The position numbers and the translations under genes are program-made. Shown here in pieces: positions 23,401 through 35,410 of a DNA stretch of 64,000 nucleotides. The notes below the pieces were generated by a model that worked only from the letters and a program-made list of their open reading frames with translations, did not search any database and was not told where the DNA came from. Every line of letters starts with the position of its first letter. Position 1 is the first letter of the stretch. The DNA lies in assembly GCA_032622095.1 (NCBI GenBank), contig CP136065.1, forward strand, positions 40,489,503 through 40,553,502. Direction: 5' to 3'. Source of the stretch: Siphonodentalium dalli. Taxonomy: Eukaryota; Mollusca; Scaphopoda; Gadilida; Siphonodentaliidae.

Positions 23401-24125
23401 TCGGCTATAACCCTTACTAGACGTGTATGGAATTATAATCTGGCTGACTTCGATACCATGAACGAAGAATTCTCGAGCTGGAACTATGATGATAATACAC
23501 CATTTGAACTATCAATTCATGCAGACAACTTGACTGCAAACATTGTGAAGGTATGCAGTGAAACATCCCCAATAAGATAGTACTGATCCGGAAAGGTAGT
23601 CCCCAATTGCTTACGTGTAACGTACGGAAACTGTGAGGCAACGAAATCGATTACATAGGATAGCTAAAAAGCAAAACACACCACAAACATGGGCGAACTT
23701 TCGATAGAAAAAGCAAACGTGATTACGACACCAAGAACGAAAATACATCGAATAGCCCATCAAATGACCAGTCCTCTTGGTGGAAAACCCTCCAAAAAAT
23801 AGTATTTGCAACCAGTGATCGATCAATACCCCCTTGAACATAAACGGCGACTTCCTGATCTCACAACTGAAAAAGCAAGTGCTTTCAATTCGTATTTTTG
23901 TAATATTTCATCAGTTGATGACATCGGGAAACGCCTACCAGTGCTCGATCCGGATAACTCCATATACACATTAAGCGATATAAAAATCACAGCCCCTGAC
24001 ATTTACAAAGCGTTTAAAAGTCTAAAAATATATAAGTCAAGTGGGCCCGACGGAATAAGTGCGAAAGTTCTGAAAAGTTGTGCCTCCTCGCTCTGTGAAC
24101 CTCTTGAATTCTATTTTAGAATATT
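23389..24125 (+). pseudogene. LINE linker and N-terminal reverse transcriptase, truncated
   Basis: The linker (TRRVWNYNLADFDTMNEEFS) is typical of the region between endonuclease and reverse transcriptase. After stops and frame changes (23580-23800) the frame resumes with WWKTLQKI and ends AFKSLKIYKSSGPDGISAKVL (about 24010-24070). SSGPDGI is the conserved entry motif of LINE reverse transcriptases. The palm motifs, including YxDD, are absent because the element is cut at about 24125 by an inverted-repeat element and does not resume beyond it. Confidence 0.8.
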
Positions 24126-24569
24126 TGTGACCAGCCATATCAAATTCAGTCGTAAGTCGGGATTTTTTACCCTGTGCCAATGCATTCTCTTATATATGCG
24201 AGTCGACCATAGGTCCCCTCGCATATATAAGAGAATGCATTGGCCTAACAATTCTTTACAATTTTAATAATTTTTTCTTGTATTCTTTAACAATTTTGTA
24301 ATTTCACCCATACAGAGCCCCAGACAAACATGAGCAGACGACACTCTTCTATATGCTTCTATATATGTGTGGGGCTCCCTGCAGGGTAATGGATGTTTTT
24401 ATTTTATGTCCTAAAAATTGTTAGAAACATTTTTATTTTAAAAAAATGATAAAAAATTGTTAGACCAATGCATTCTCTTATATATGCGAGGCGACCTATG
24501 GTCGACTCGTATATATAAGAGAATGCATTGGCACAGGGTAAAAATCCCGATTTGATATGGCGGGTCACA
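24126..24569. mobile_element. inverted-repeat element with TTAA-MITE-type hairpin in each arm
   Basis: The ends read tgtgaccagccatatcaaat at the left and its near-complement atttgatatggcgggtcaca at the right. Each arm then carries cgggatttttaccctgtgcc and a complete hairpin of the ccaatgcattctcttatata family (about 24176-24243 and 24465-24534). It looks like an inverted duplication of one hairpin module with new ends. The AT-rich centre is non-coding. It marks the 3' limit of the LINE. Confidence 0.7.
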
Positions 24570-25765
24570 TTTACAGAAAACAGCTACTACCCACCCCCAG
24601 TGGAAGCGTTCCCGGGCCATTCTCATTTAAAGTACATACTTACCCCAATACTATTCATAAAAAATAAAATGTGTCAGATCAAGTTTAATTTAGTTCTATT
24701 ATACAACTTTGGTTGCTATCGATTAAAAAACGACCACGGGGCCCTTTCGGACCACCCATTTTAGTTCTACTGGGTCAATCAATAGAGATGTGTCAACTTT
24801 GAATTTTGGCTGATTGTAAGATACGTTACCAGGATACTTACCCAAAGGTGCAACCATAACGTCAATATGCGTGCATGAATTCCATAGCCGTCTTCAGTTA
24901 TCAATAGGCTGAGTATATAGTAACTTATTAAATTTAAATATAAAAGCCCTTTCTTCGAATAACCCCATAGTTAAGAACAGTTTTGTGAATCTTTGGTCTC
25001 AATTCACCTTTTGTGCAATAATATATTTCGCATTTCTTATAAAAACTCAACGAGATGCCTACACATGTATATGATAAAATTACTTTAAAACGGATAATGA
25101 CTAGCTCTGTTCGTAAAGATATAGTTATGAGAACAGCAATCCGGTTGTAAATGTATGGCGAAGGGACGTTTTTTGGACGATGACCGATGGTAACGTATCT
25201 TACACCTGGTTTACGGAAATTTCCGTTGCCCGAGATTTGATATTTTCGTCTCTTGCAACACTACGTATACCAATAACCATGTCGGGCAACTCTGAAATCA
25301 GTCTTAATCACATTATAGTACTGTAACTTCTCAAAAGAGACATGTGATCGTATGAAGTAACGTATCTTACATGTGAAATGGTCAAATTATGTTCGATATA
25401 CTATTCCCACTAAAACGAAATACATTTTGCACAAAATATGCCGTTTACGTTCACGCCTGGTCGGCGATTGCTGTATATTTTGCAGACGCTTAACATTGGC
25501 CCTAAATTATATATAGTCCAAATTTAGTCCCGCGAGACTTTAACTTATATGAATCCTCAGCCCAATGTATGTACCTTTCGTACGCTCATTAGTTGTCACC
25601 GTGTTGGCTTCGGATTAAGTTATTAAGTGAGATAATTACCCTCGTGCACCTGCAACCGAATGTTCTCTATTTGGTCATTGTCGCAAACGTAACCAGAAGC
25701 CTTGTCCGAAGAAGTTAAATCATATATTACTGCATGGCAGTTGTATTTCTGTGGCGTCTTAATTA
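24570..25765. other. unassigned stretch
   Basis: The word gtaagatacgttacc (24815) recurs in complement near 25187 and 25354, suggesting old inverted copies. No gene is supported. Confidence 0.45.
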
Positions 25766-25915
25766 GGAGATAAACATACTTGTTGAGTTCGATATCGGCC
25801 CAATAGACTGCGAAACATCTATTAGAGAACGAACCTGAAAAGGCGATTTCTCAAATAGTTTTTCGCGGTCTATTTGGCCAATATCGAACGAAACGAATTA
25901 AGTGTGTTTATCTCC
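25766..25915. mobile_element. palindromic MITE (150 bp)
   Basis: The left half (ggagataaacatacttgttg, gttcgatatcggcccaatag) pairs with the right half in complement (ctatttggccaatatcgaac, gtgtttatctcc), with about 60-bp arms around a short centre. There is no coding capacity and the target duplication is unclear. Confidence 0.65.
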
Positions 25916-28900
25916 ACTGTAATTTATTCAATCAGAAAAAGCGATCAAAACCACCTAAATATGTCATTTCAAATATATTAGTTGGCAGATTGCGTCTATT
26001 GTGAAATAGAGCATGGCTCTCGACCTATCAGATTGCAGGATTTAGAATAGAACATGACAATTGAAATACAATACTATTTAAAAGTAGAAGTTGTTGTAAC
26101 AAACAAGACTTAGTCTAACATCTGTTCTGATTTAAAGTAGTCTGCATATTTATATATTCCCGAATCAATTGGGTACCATGCTATTCAGTTTGTTTTACAA
26201 TCTGTGTAATGCTCTGGATAATGTCAACAGTTCACAATTATTTATTCTCAATATAAACACACAACAGCTAAAGCGGTGTGAATACACATAGAACCATACC
26301 AACCCGTGTCATGTGCGAATACGATGATGTTGCATTATTTCCAACAGGGAAGAGCTTTACGTGCATATACTTTGCTAATGCACATGGGTTGGTTACCGGC
26401 ACATTTAGAATCTCCAAGTTTTCCGTTTGGAGTGGCACCAGAGGATCAAGAAATTGCATGAATGCATGTATATATTAAATTACATTTGTTGATGACATAT
26501 ATACCGAAAAGTAAACATTATGAAACATACCATTTAGGACGCATCGTATATCAGAACATGAACGGGGGGTTGACAAAATATAAGAAAATTCCAAACAAAA
26601 CAACAATTATAGTAACTGCATGCACATGTCCGTGAAATTAACAATTAAGTCTTATGAACCCATTGTTGCGGTCATAGTTAGCGAACCCCACAAGAAACGT
26701 GACAGTAACCACGCGTTCAATGTGTATGAATTTCGGAAAACAAACATTCAGCCATCTGTTATATTTTCACACACTTTATAGTATGTATTTAAAATAAACT
26801 TTTGTATTGAATGTTTCTCAATTTTATCAACCATTTTGTTAGTTATTATAGCTTAGCGTGACGTAGAAATGGTTGTTATACAGTCCGAAGTGACTCACGT
26901 ATGGTTGTTATACCCGAGGGGGCATAATGTTATAATAGCCACGACAGCTTTGAAACATGTCCTTTTCTAAAAGCTAAATAATAATTTAGAAAAGTATCTG
27001 TGTTAAATGTGTTTTTTATAGTTACATGTATATTTATGACTAAAACGATTGACAACACATCAGATCAAACATTATGGAAGATATTGAAAATAAACGCGCA
27101 ACGGTCGTGGCTATTAAAAGATTATACCCTGAGGGAATGGTTGTTATACAATATGAATACGAACATGTACATCATTAGTCCCGTTTGTTATTTGTGTGTT
27201 CATGGTAGAATACGCAAACATATAGGTGTGTAAATATATGAAATTTAAAAAAAATAAACAACTATATCACGTCAGCAGATAAAGTCCATGTTCTATTGCA
27301 TACTGGACCTGCATGGTTGACAATAATTAAAGAACACAAGCCAGTGGATAGTCTAACTGGTAAACCAGTCGTTGTCAAGAGTTTTTCTGGTGAATATTAG
27401 AAGCGTGTATAACAATATAGCTTATAGGGACCAGGCCAATTGCAGATTATACCTTATGACGCACATGTATACACACACAATATGTATAACCCATATTAGA
27501 AATACGCGAAACTGAGGGACGTCACAACCAGAGTTCAGTACGTACATGTATATATGCAATCAATGCCAATCATACATTCATATACGTATACGTAATGTCA
27601 CACAGCACACAGACGCATGGGCGTAGCCAGCATTTTTAAAAGGCGGGTTCGAATATTAACTTGTGGGACACAGGACCGAGGTGAAAAGCTCCGACCGCGG
27701 TGCGTGTGAAGGTGCAGGTGGGGTGTCCCTTTCCCGCAGGTGGTGGTCCGATGGGCCTCCCCGGAATTTTTTGGTTTTAAATTGAACTGCGCGAATTCAA
27801 AACTGACAACAATATTTTCCTAAAAGATTTGGATTTATTCTCAGAGATACTCAATTGAAATAGTTAAAGACATCATTGGAATAAACTCGAAAGAAGTAAA
27901 ACCACAGCCACATACCAGTCGGCTGTCTTCAGAAAAAAACAACACTTGGCTGTGGGTTGTGTTGGCATAAATAATTCAGTCTGTTTGGTCATGTTGTCAC
28001 TGCATGCGCATTGGGCCTGGCACATATATATTTCTTAATACAAGTATTTCAACACCGTCGATGTTACCATAATTTGTTGCTTTGCATAATTATGAGTAAC
28101 GATTTTTATGTTGGTCAGCCGCATGTAATATATATCCGTATAAAGCCTATATTCAGCCCAGCCTTCCGTAATGTATGTAATGATACGTAACTCATCAACA
28201 TATACATCTGCTTTCCCTGTGTTTCGCTATGAACTATTTTTCGCTCGGTTTTAAATTCACACACCGATGAGTGTGTGAAAAATAGCACTGCGCGAATTTA
28301 AATACGATTAAGGTATAAGTTTTACACTGAAAATAACTACAAAAGATTCCAACTGAGAACGCTCTTTATAACCTAACACATTTGGTCGGCGAAAATTGGA
28401 CGCTCTTTATAAGAGGCGATCATTGATTTTTTTGCCAGGCTGACAAATAAATCCAAACGGGTTAAAACTTCATGTTTCGAAAGTCGGCATATGGCTATCA
28501 AAACCTCACATCCATGGGATCTTGTGTCCGGTTTTTGTTGTGGTATGGAAAAAACAGAGGATGGTTTCATGGTGTCAAATTTGACATTGCATCTTTAAGT
28601 TTGGCTTATTTGCCAAGAAATGCCTGCATTCTATATATATACGCACTTACCATACTGCAGTGTCTCGTCTATAATGTCTCCCGAATTAGTCCATGGGTCT
28701 ACAAGCAACAACCTAGACTCGAGATAAAATTCAAAATGTTATTTGCGCTGTAGACTGCTCTCGATATATAATTCCCCGTAAGTTTAACTTCCAGCTAAAC
28801 ATCCGGGTGTCATATTTGGGTGAAATATAGGTTAAATTGGGACAATATATTATACACCGAATCTGATAATCTCGGTGATAAAATGTACGAAATTGGACAA

Positions 28901-29231
28901 ACTGCACTTACTCGTTTGACTACGACTCATGAATTATAATAACCTTTTAATGGAATATTACTTCATGCCGCTCAGTTTCTGTAAAAAAAAAAGTTTTACG
29001 TAGTGAATTAATTTTGCGTTTGAGTGTGTATATTTCAAAAGAACATGCTTCGTCATCTTTTAATTAGTCTGAGTGCTCCATGTATGTGCAATTTTTCTAC
29101 ATTTCAGTGTAATTATACTGCCATTATACTATAGATGCGTAAATATTTCCAAAAGTATAGCGTGTCGACAATAGATTATGTTTGTAGGAAATGTTTTTAA
29201 TTGTTGTTGTTGAATTTGTATTAATCTGCGC
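25916..29231. other. unassigned stretch, no supported gene
   Basis: Short open frames (26278-26478, 27000-27233, 28472-28753) have no recognisable products. The block around 27615-27800 is locally GC-rich and begins atgggcgtagccagc, a word that starts dispersed repeats in many invertebrates, so a repeat fragment is possible. The word gacgctctttata near 28400 recurs around 30659, 45770 and 62770. Confidence 0.45.
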
Positions 29232-29386
29232 ATTAATATTCAGACAGTAACTGTTGTCTCGGTATCGTGTCCACAGTGTCGCCATTGCTTTGTCAACGTT
29301 ATTGGCCCGTATCTTATATACGGAAGGCGATGGTGATGTGGTCGGATCTTGGGGCTTGATACCGAGACCACTATTTGAATATTAAT
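29232..29386. mobile_element. inverted-repeat MITE, copy 1
   Basis: The ends are attaatattcagacag and its near-complement, followed inward by gtctcggtatc and gataccgagac. The inner part cgccattgctttgtcaacg is shared with the second copy. Both flanks contain TTAA, but because the ends are palindromic this cannot be assigned as a duplication. Confidence 0.65.
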
Positions 29387-29472
29387 TTCGCATATAACCC
29401 ACATGTATGAGGAATATCGTTGAATTTGATATTCTTTATCATTTTATAGGCTATTATGTCATACTTGTGACA

Positions 29473-29622
29473 TAAATATTCAGATAGTTGTCTCGGTATC
29501 GTCTCCATATTGTCGCCATTGCTTTTTCAACGTTATTGGCACGTATCTTATATATACGGAAGGCGATGGTGACGTGGTCTGAACTTGGGGCTTGATACCG
29601 AGACCACTATTTGAATATCAAT
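29473..29622. mobile_element. inverted-repeat MITE, copy 2
   Basis: This copy has the same orientation as the one at 29232-29386 and about 90 percent identity by eye, including gtctcggtatcg, gtcgccattgctttt and ggggcttgataccgagacc. The spacing of 241 bp suggests a local duplication or repeated insertion. Confidence 0.65.
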
Positions 29623-29889
29623 GAGTTTGATATCTTTGTCATGTGTTGAGTTTGATATTGTCACGGACATGGAATTTATCCCAGTTAGGGAATTTTAGCA
29701 GACGGAATTTCAGTGGAGACAACTGAGAGCCGTCAGTGGTGAATTATTAATCGGCTTTCTCTTCACAGAGATAGCTGTCGTATATTTAGAAAATCAATAC
29801 TTTTCGGCATCTCCCATTCTGATTGGTCAATGTCGGAAATAAAAGGCAGAATTTTATGGGGCTCTGTTAGACCGGTCCGCTTTGAAATC

Positions 29890-30075
29890 GGGGGGGGGGG
29901 GCTTTGCTTCCTGCTAGGGTGGCATGTAACCCATATACTCTACAGGAAAACATCTAACGACTATTAAACTCTCACAACCAAACTCAACAAACGCTCTTCA
30001 GCGACACTATGACATTCAAACGTGGGTTGTAGGAGAGGGCTTACAGCCCTTTCAAATCTTCCGGGGGGGGGGGGC
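29890..30075. repeat. two G-runs flanking a short segment
   Basis: Runs of 10-11 G occur near 29890-29899 and 30063-30074, each next to related words (aatcggggg, cttccgggg). Similar homopolymers occur elsewhere in the window. Confidence 0.5.
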
Positions 30076-30149
30076 ATCCCAAACCCAAACCCCAAATCTA
30101 GGCTCTGGTTAGAAGTCTTCGGATTTCTCACCTGTCAAGATCAAGAGCT

Positions 30150-31240
30150 GAAATGAAGAGGCATCCCTCAGTGAAAATTGTCATGGAGCACACGGTCATC
30201 CAAATGCATTTGGTAGCCCTTACTGTCGCCTAGCAGAAGATTGAAAAGTGGTCGGAGATGTCTTTTGAAGAAAGACCAGTGGTAGGCTGGCGATATATTG
30301 GGAATCACAGGTATTTGGTGACCAATGTGTGCTTCCATGTCGTTTTCATTTGGGTTATGCAGATCGAAGATTTAAAAGAATCAGTGAGCATCCATTTCTC
30401 ATTTTGGCATACTTCTGGATGGTTGGCTATTTATAACGTCTTTGTGCGCATACTCTTTCTCAAATTGTCACACAGTGTTGGTCTGCCAGTTCAGTGGAAA
30501 CCCTTATTGTCGACCAGTGGAAGAATCAGTTCATTGGGAAGTCATATGCAGACGCTGGCGATATGTTGGGTTGACTTAGAAATTGACGACCAAATATTGT
30601 GTGCACCTTGAACGATTCTCATTGTGGTAACCCCTCGATTGGTAATTTAAATTTAATTGGCGCTCTTTTATATAGGCGACCTCTCAGTTGGATTCCTTCA
30701 TACATTAGCAATTGTGGCTTGCTAATTTTAATAGCTACTTGATCCCCGATTTTCACACCAACCTTGGACTGATATGGACAGCCACAGACGCATGCAGACG
30801 ATAGGGATGAGAAGAGGTATCCTTCAGAGAATTCACGGTCAGCCAAATACATTGGTAACCCTTACTATCGCTTGCGATATATTGAGAATCCCAGGTATTT
30901 GGTGACCAATGTGAACACCTGTTGGCGCATCTCAATGTGGCTTACTTTGAAAATTAAAAAGGATTCACTGAGATTGATCATGCTTGGATGGCCTCCCACT
31001 CATTGGGCAACCTCCATAGTCAGAGAAGTACATGGGAATACCAGAGAGCTCTTAAAGAATGATAAGGCGGTGGACTGGCTGTGGTTTATTTTTGATGGGA
31101 TGACGTTTGCAGAATTTTATCTAGGTGGATGGCTGCCCACAACTGCCCTGATGGTTGGACGACAATTGGGTCTCAAGAAAGTGGGCATTCCAGAGGAGCT
31201 GAAGTTGGGCGTCCTCACAGTGACACCACATGGTTAACAC
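30150..31240. repeat. degenerate tandem duplications of ~300 bp
   Basis: The word order cccttactgtcgc, tggcgatatattgggaatc and aggtatttggtgaccaatgt occurs near 30215-30326 and again at 30855-30912. A weaker copy lies at 30500-30570. The two long plus-strand frames here (30258-30611 and 30872-31237) start with related peptides, (Y/W)RYI.N.RYLVTNV, because they read through the repeat. No domain is recognisable, so they are not called as genes. Confidence 0.5.
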
Positions 31241-31548
31241 ACTGAGGGCTTCCCACTTCATTTAGACGACATTAATTATAGAAGACTTTTTGCACAAGTT
31301 GACATCCCTGATTCCGGGTTGGCATCTCTAAGGTCTTAGTGTAGTGGGCGCCTATTAAAGCTGTACAGACGAGATTAGCAGAAGACCGAGAGCTGTGTCC
31401 AGGCTGGATATGCCGGTATGTGTCGCCAACATGGTGGGTTGATCAAATTTAAATAGAGAAACTGCGACATGGTAACGTCTCCAGTTGTGCGCCTTTTGTT
31501 TGACAAAGATGTCAAAGTGAATAATCATGCCGTAATGCCTCGCCCGTG

Positions 31549-31692
31549 TGGTTTTGACGGTGGGATCTAGAGCTAATAATTCTAGGGCCAGGTGGGAAAT
31601 GTGGTTTCTCCCCTTAGTATGTGACAGAGCTGAGACTAGGGCCAAGACGGGAAATGTAGTTTCTCTCCCTAGTGGTCCCACTGTCAAAACAT
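31549..31692. mobile_element. small inverted-repeat element
   Basis: Ends ggttttgacggtgggat and tcccactgtcaaaac are inverted. Inside is a 2x tandem of ctagggccaggtgggaaatg plus gtttctc. A 148-codon minus-strand frame (31355-31801) crosses the whole element and is probably fortuitous. Confidence 0.45.
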
Positions 31693-31801
31693 ATAAGAAT
31701 ACAAATCTTTCGTCAAACAAAGGTTGGCGTCGCGGATTCCTTCCCTTATATGGTGGACATCTGGGCCTGAGGCGAGGCGAGGGTCCTAACCTATAGTTCA
31801 T

Positions 31802-32933
31802 GATTTATCACTATAGTGGTATTCATACTATACAACGCCCTGGACCACTTCAGTCTGGCGAATGCAGGCAATTGTTTATATGCACATGGTCAGGTTGATA
31901 GGCGATTTCGGTCATGGAAGTCAAGGGGGAAATTAAAGACAAATAAATTGGTTGACAAATCGATATTTGGCTGCTGGTGTGCAGTTGGTGTAACAGTCTA
32001 GATGTACGGCTCGAGTGTCCGTGAATTACAACCTGACTGGGTTCTGCCTCTTAAACTGTCAGTGAGGAGAGGACTTTAAAAAAGCATTTTGCTTGTTGTC
32101 CAATCCTCTTCATAAATCTATATATTTCTACATGTATATTATGTTTATGTCATATGTTTGATTTTTTAAAATAAATATTGTTTACACCAAACTGTCAGTA
32201 GACGGCACAGCCGCCCATCAGCTAAATTGTTACGTTTTATTGCACATCATACTCAGTCATGGAACATAGCAGGTTGACGGAACATTTCTTTTTTTCCGGA
32301 AGTAACGTAAAAAGGGACGCCATTTCTGGCGCACTATACCATTTGTCGGAATAATTAGTTTTCGGCTCGTGACATTGGACATGTAATGCAGTTCCGATGA
32401 ATTTGGAGAATTGGCGGTTACGTGGTCCGTATTTGAACACCCATGCGCGTTACAATATATCGTCCGATATAAGAGGATAATCGAACGCAATCTGAAAAGT
32501 GCCATCCAGCACCGAACATGAAACTGTATGCCGTATATGTTTGTTTTATTCTATGAATTTAATATCTTTACATTATTTTATGCGTTGTGATTAAATTTAT
32601 TTTATCATGTATTTCACTTTCTTAAAGGGACTCAAAAATAATCGCCACCATGTTGTTGTTGTTGAAATCAGCTGTTTACTGCCTGTTCCTAACGCTTCTA
32701 TAAACTGCATGCATGGTTTATCTCCCCTGATACAGCCTAATATGCTATAAATAGATTGGGGATATCCCTGTGTTCTGTCAAGAATGGTTTCACTGTCAGG
32801 ATATCGTTAGAAAAAGACTGAGATATATTGAGCTTAAATTGGCAAAATGCGATCAAATAAGAAGTTTTCGTAAGCCGGAAGATGCCGAAAAATTGGAAAG
32901 AGCAACGAATGGTGTGTGTCTTCCGCCGTGGTG
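31802..32933. other. unassigned stretch
   Basis: No gene is supported. A short plus-strand frame from 32770 contains CQEWFHCQ, which faintly recalls half of a PHD finger. The remaining metal ligands are missing. Confidence 0.4.
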
Positions 32934-33486
32934 GATTTTGAATGGGGATTTCCATGCAAATCTGCGGAGCAAAAGTTAAAGAGTTGCATGATATACTTCT
33001 GAGTGTGACTTGATGTGGTACTAGACAACAGGTATTTATCTGGTGGGTCCGCTTCGTAAATTATAAAATTTTGCTATAAATATATTTTTGAGAATTTTTT
33101 TCTGGAATTACATATCACTTGACCTACATAACTTATATTTGTCAGATTCGAAATATCAATATAAAATTCAAAAATAAATACAACAACATTATAATTTATA
33201 ATGGAACAAGTTCCAATTGGACCCGCCAGTCGCCAGATAAATACCCAGGGACGCCAGAGAAGGGGGACATACGGGGCACTTGCCCCCCTTGCTGGCCTGA
33301 CTCAGGTGAGGCCAGTGGGTACCCGAAAAGTGCCCTCGTGGTTGGTTTGCCCCCTTGCCCTTTGATGCTTCTGGCGTCCCTGTAAATACCTGTTGTTTTC
33401 AATACTACATCAAGTCACACTCAGAAGTATGTGCAACTCTAAATTTTGCTCTGCAGATTTGCATGGAAATCCCCATTCAAAATTGG
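32934..33486. repeat. inverted duplication, arms ~120 bp
   Basis: The left arm (about 32934-33052: attttgaatggggatttcc, tacttctgagtgtgacttga, ggtatttatctggtgggtcc) is repeated in complement at 33216-33486. The right arm is interrupted by a hAT-like element at 33246-33382. The spacer is AT-rich. Confidence 0.8.
33246..33382. mobile_element. hAT-like non-autonomous element (137 bp)
   Basis: The ends are cagggacgccaga and tctggcgtccctg, a CAGGG-type inverted repeat. The 8-mer taaatacc lies exactly on both sides (33238-33245 and 33383-33390), the duplication size made by hAT transposases. The undisturbed site is still present in the paired arm near 33030-33045. The interior is GC-rich and non-coding. 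Confidence 0.9.
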
Positions 33487-33639
33487 TCACTTGACCTCGA
33501 GATCTCTCTTAAACTCAAAGAACAGATACAGAAAAGAACATATACAGACGAGATGATGGATCAGTCACAGACATGCTGTCTGAGGTAAAGCTCCCAGAAG
33601 GAAAGAACAGCGACTGGTTAAATACCACCAAAATAGTCA

Positions 33640-33930
33640 TGGGGTTGCTCCCAGCACTTCCTAAGCCTGATTATCTAAAACACAAGGCAAATACAGGCTA
33701 CAGCCAACACAATTTGAGGACTGTACGTGTCAGTCAAAATCCGGTGGAGAAGGAGGTGTGTAACAACACAGAATCGTTCCAACTTCTGCGTACTAGCAGC
33801 TCACAATACGAAAACAGTAAACTCCTTCTTTGTTAAAACAACTGTGGAATGGAACCACCTGTAATAGTCGGTTGTTGATATCAGTGACATTGACGGTTTT
33901 CTATCTGCTCTGCGAGGGGAACAACAGTAT
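33640..33930 (+). pseudogene. LINE-type C-terminal fragment
   Basis: Two overlapping frames give pieces resembling the region after the reverse transcriptase in CR1/Jockey-like LINEs. The first is LPKPDYLKHKANTG (like P-x-YL). The second, from about 33769, is NTKTVNSFFVKTTVEWNHL (like the common NSFFPRT..WN.LP motif), followed by two stops and IDGFLSAL (like the F..L helix). The frames are shifted and stop-interrupted, so this is a relic. The match is by motif only and the clade is uncertain. Confidence 0.5.
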
Positions 33931-34243
33931 GGGGTGTTTTCAACAATGCTAACAAGGAACTATTGCTTAACTATTTATAATTTATGCTTGTTTATCATAT
34001 ATAATAAATTATTTTTCAATTATTTCGCTTGCTGCTTATATTTATACTCCAAAATCATTTGGATGGCTCAAACAACAACATTGTCATTGCATATATTAAG
34101 TACCCGGTACTATATGGGAGATCAATCTAACATGTAATGGCTGATTATGCTTAAGCGTAACTCCATTACGCTTTAAAAGCATAATTGGTTTTTATTGCCT
34201 TACAGCGTTATATGTAAAGGTAGACCTACATGTATCTAACTTA

Positions 34244-34565
34244 GTAAGGCTGAAGGGGTCACTCTCACCAAAAAAAGTGCTGAAGGATACACAGGATTTG
34301 AAAATGTGCTGAATGGTATACAGGGTTTGAAATGTCATTCTAAATGACGTATAGATTTCGTATCTGCCATGATTTCTGTTAGAAAATAATTGATTACGTT
34401 CCAATGAACAGAAAATGAACTGAAAACAAACTGCTCATGGGCGTCAGACTTTCAGAAACACAGTTTAAGTAACCGTGTTAGTGGCGATCACAAACCTTCA
34501 GCACATTTTCAAACCATGTGTACCCTTCAGCACTTTTTTTGGTGAGAGTGACCCCTTCAACCTTA
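34244..34565. mobile_element. inverted-repeat MITE with ~70-bp ends (322 bp)
   Basis: Left end taaggctgaaggggtcac; right end gtgaccccttcaacctta. The inner arms share ctcaccaaaaaaagtgctga and ttgaaaatgtgctga in complement. A TA at each end is compatible with a Tc1/mariner-type TA target. Non-coding. Confidence 0.75.
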
Positions 34566-34999
34566 GAAAGGTTTAATGTTCTGGGCGGATGGTAAGATGG
34601 TAAAAAATAGTTGTTTCCTCATAGAATCTCCACATATATATTCAGACAGACAGATGGGGAGGGGTGTTGAAAAATGCTTTGGGAAAACAATTGTAAAGAG
34701 GGAAAGAAATTGGTTGCGGGGGTGGGTGAATCGCAGAAATGGAAAAATGTAAAAAAGTATCATATGTGTCTGAATATATATTACCCCCCCCCCCCCCCCC
34801 CACCTCCAGAGCAAATTGAAATAAATTTAAATCCATATACCCTGTTTTTCTCATGGCATTTATTTTTTTGGTGTTTTGTTGAATAAAATTAACTTATGAC
34901 TGAGATTACTCCTTCAGTCTTGATACTTTTCCAAAAATGCCATTTTTTGGCATTTTTGTCTGTTTAACAAATGTTGGGGCATAAATAGAAAAAACAACC
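34566..34999. other. unassigned stretch with a long C-run
   Basis: A run of about 17 C lies at 34784-34801. No gene is supported; overlapping frames on both strands pass through the C-run. Confidence 0.5.
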
Positions 35000-35410
35000 A
35001 GTCATGCTTATGCATTCTTTTATATATATGAATCTCTCATATATACAATCTTAAATATAAGAGACTGCACTGGCTTAGAAGTTTAATATAAGTATTGTTA
35101 GCTTAATGCATTCTCTTATATATGCAAGGCATCCTATTGGAGACTCGCATATATAAGAGAATGCATTGGCACAAGTTTTCAAAAAATTTCATGAAGCTCC
35201 AATTATGGAAGGATTAATCATAAATAATGGTCTCCAATATGGCAGGTTGTAAATATAAAAGAATCCACTGGCTTGCATGGTCAAGATAAATGTTGTTAGG
35301 CCAATGAATTCTCTTAAATATGTGAGTCTGCCTATGGGAGACTGTCATATATAAGAGAATGCATTGGTACAGTGTTTTCGCTAAATTTCAGGAAGCTCGA
35401 GTCATGAAAT
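35000..35410. mobile_element. TTAA-type palindromic MITE, two adjacent copies (E, F)
   Basis: Copy E (about 35005-35213) has two hairpins and ends ggaaggattaa at 35217. Copy F (about 35243-35410) has one intact hairpin (35300-35372) and the outer words ggaagctcgagtcatg. Linkers retain aagataaatgttgttagg. Both are diverged. Confidence 0.65.

Larger units (their letters stand above)
21248..24125 (+). mobile_element. decayed APE-type LINE with 2A-like peptide
   Basis: In order, the plus strand carries a hydrophobic leader, a 2A-like motif, an AP-endonuclease domain and the first part of a reverse transcriptase. Non-LTR retrotransposons with an N-terminal 2A-like sequence ahead of the endonuclease are known from the CR1/L2-like groups of several marine invertebrates. 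Stop codons and frame changes break the frame in several places. A 1.27-kb DNA element splits the endonuclease, and the reverse transcriptase ends before its catalytic YxDD motif, where a palindromic element begins. The copy is dead. Confidence 0.85.

Noticed and set aside
30258-31237. Two plus-strand frames with related starts (RYI.N.RYLVTNV), a possible gene family
   Set aside because: The similarity is explained by diverged DNA-level tandem duplication that includes non-coding flanks; the peptides diverge immediately after and carry no domain.
31355-31801. 148-codon minus-strand open frame, the longest on that strand
   Set aside because: It runs straight through a small inverted-repeat element with an internal tandem repeat, and the peptide shows no domain.
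32770-32979. Possible PHD finger (CQEWFHCQ)
   Set aside because: Only one part of the metal-binding pattern is present; the N-terminal Cys pairs and C-terminal Cys-x2-Cys are missing.
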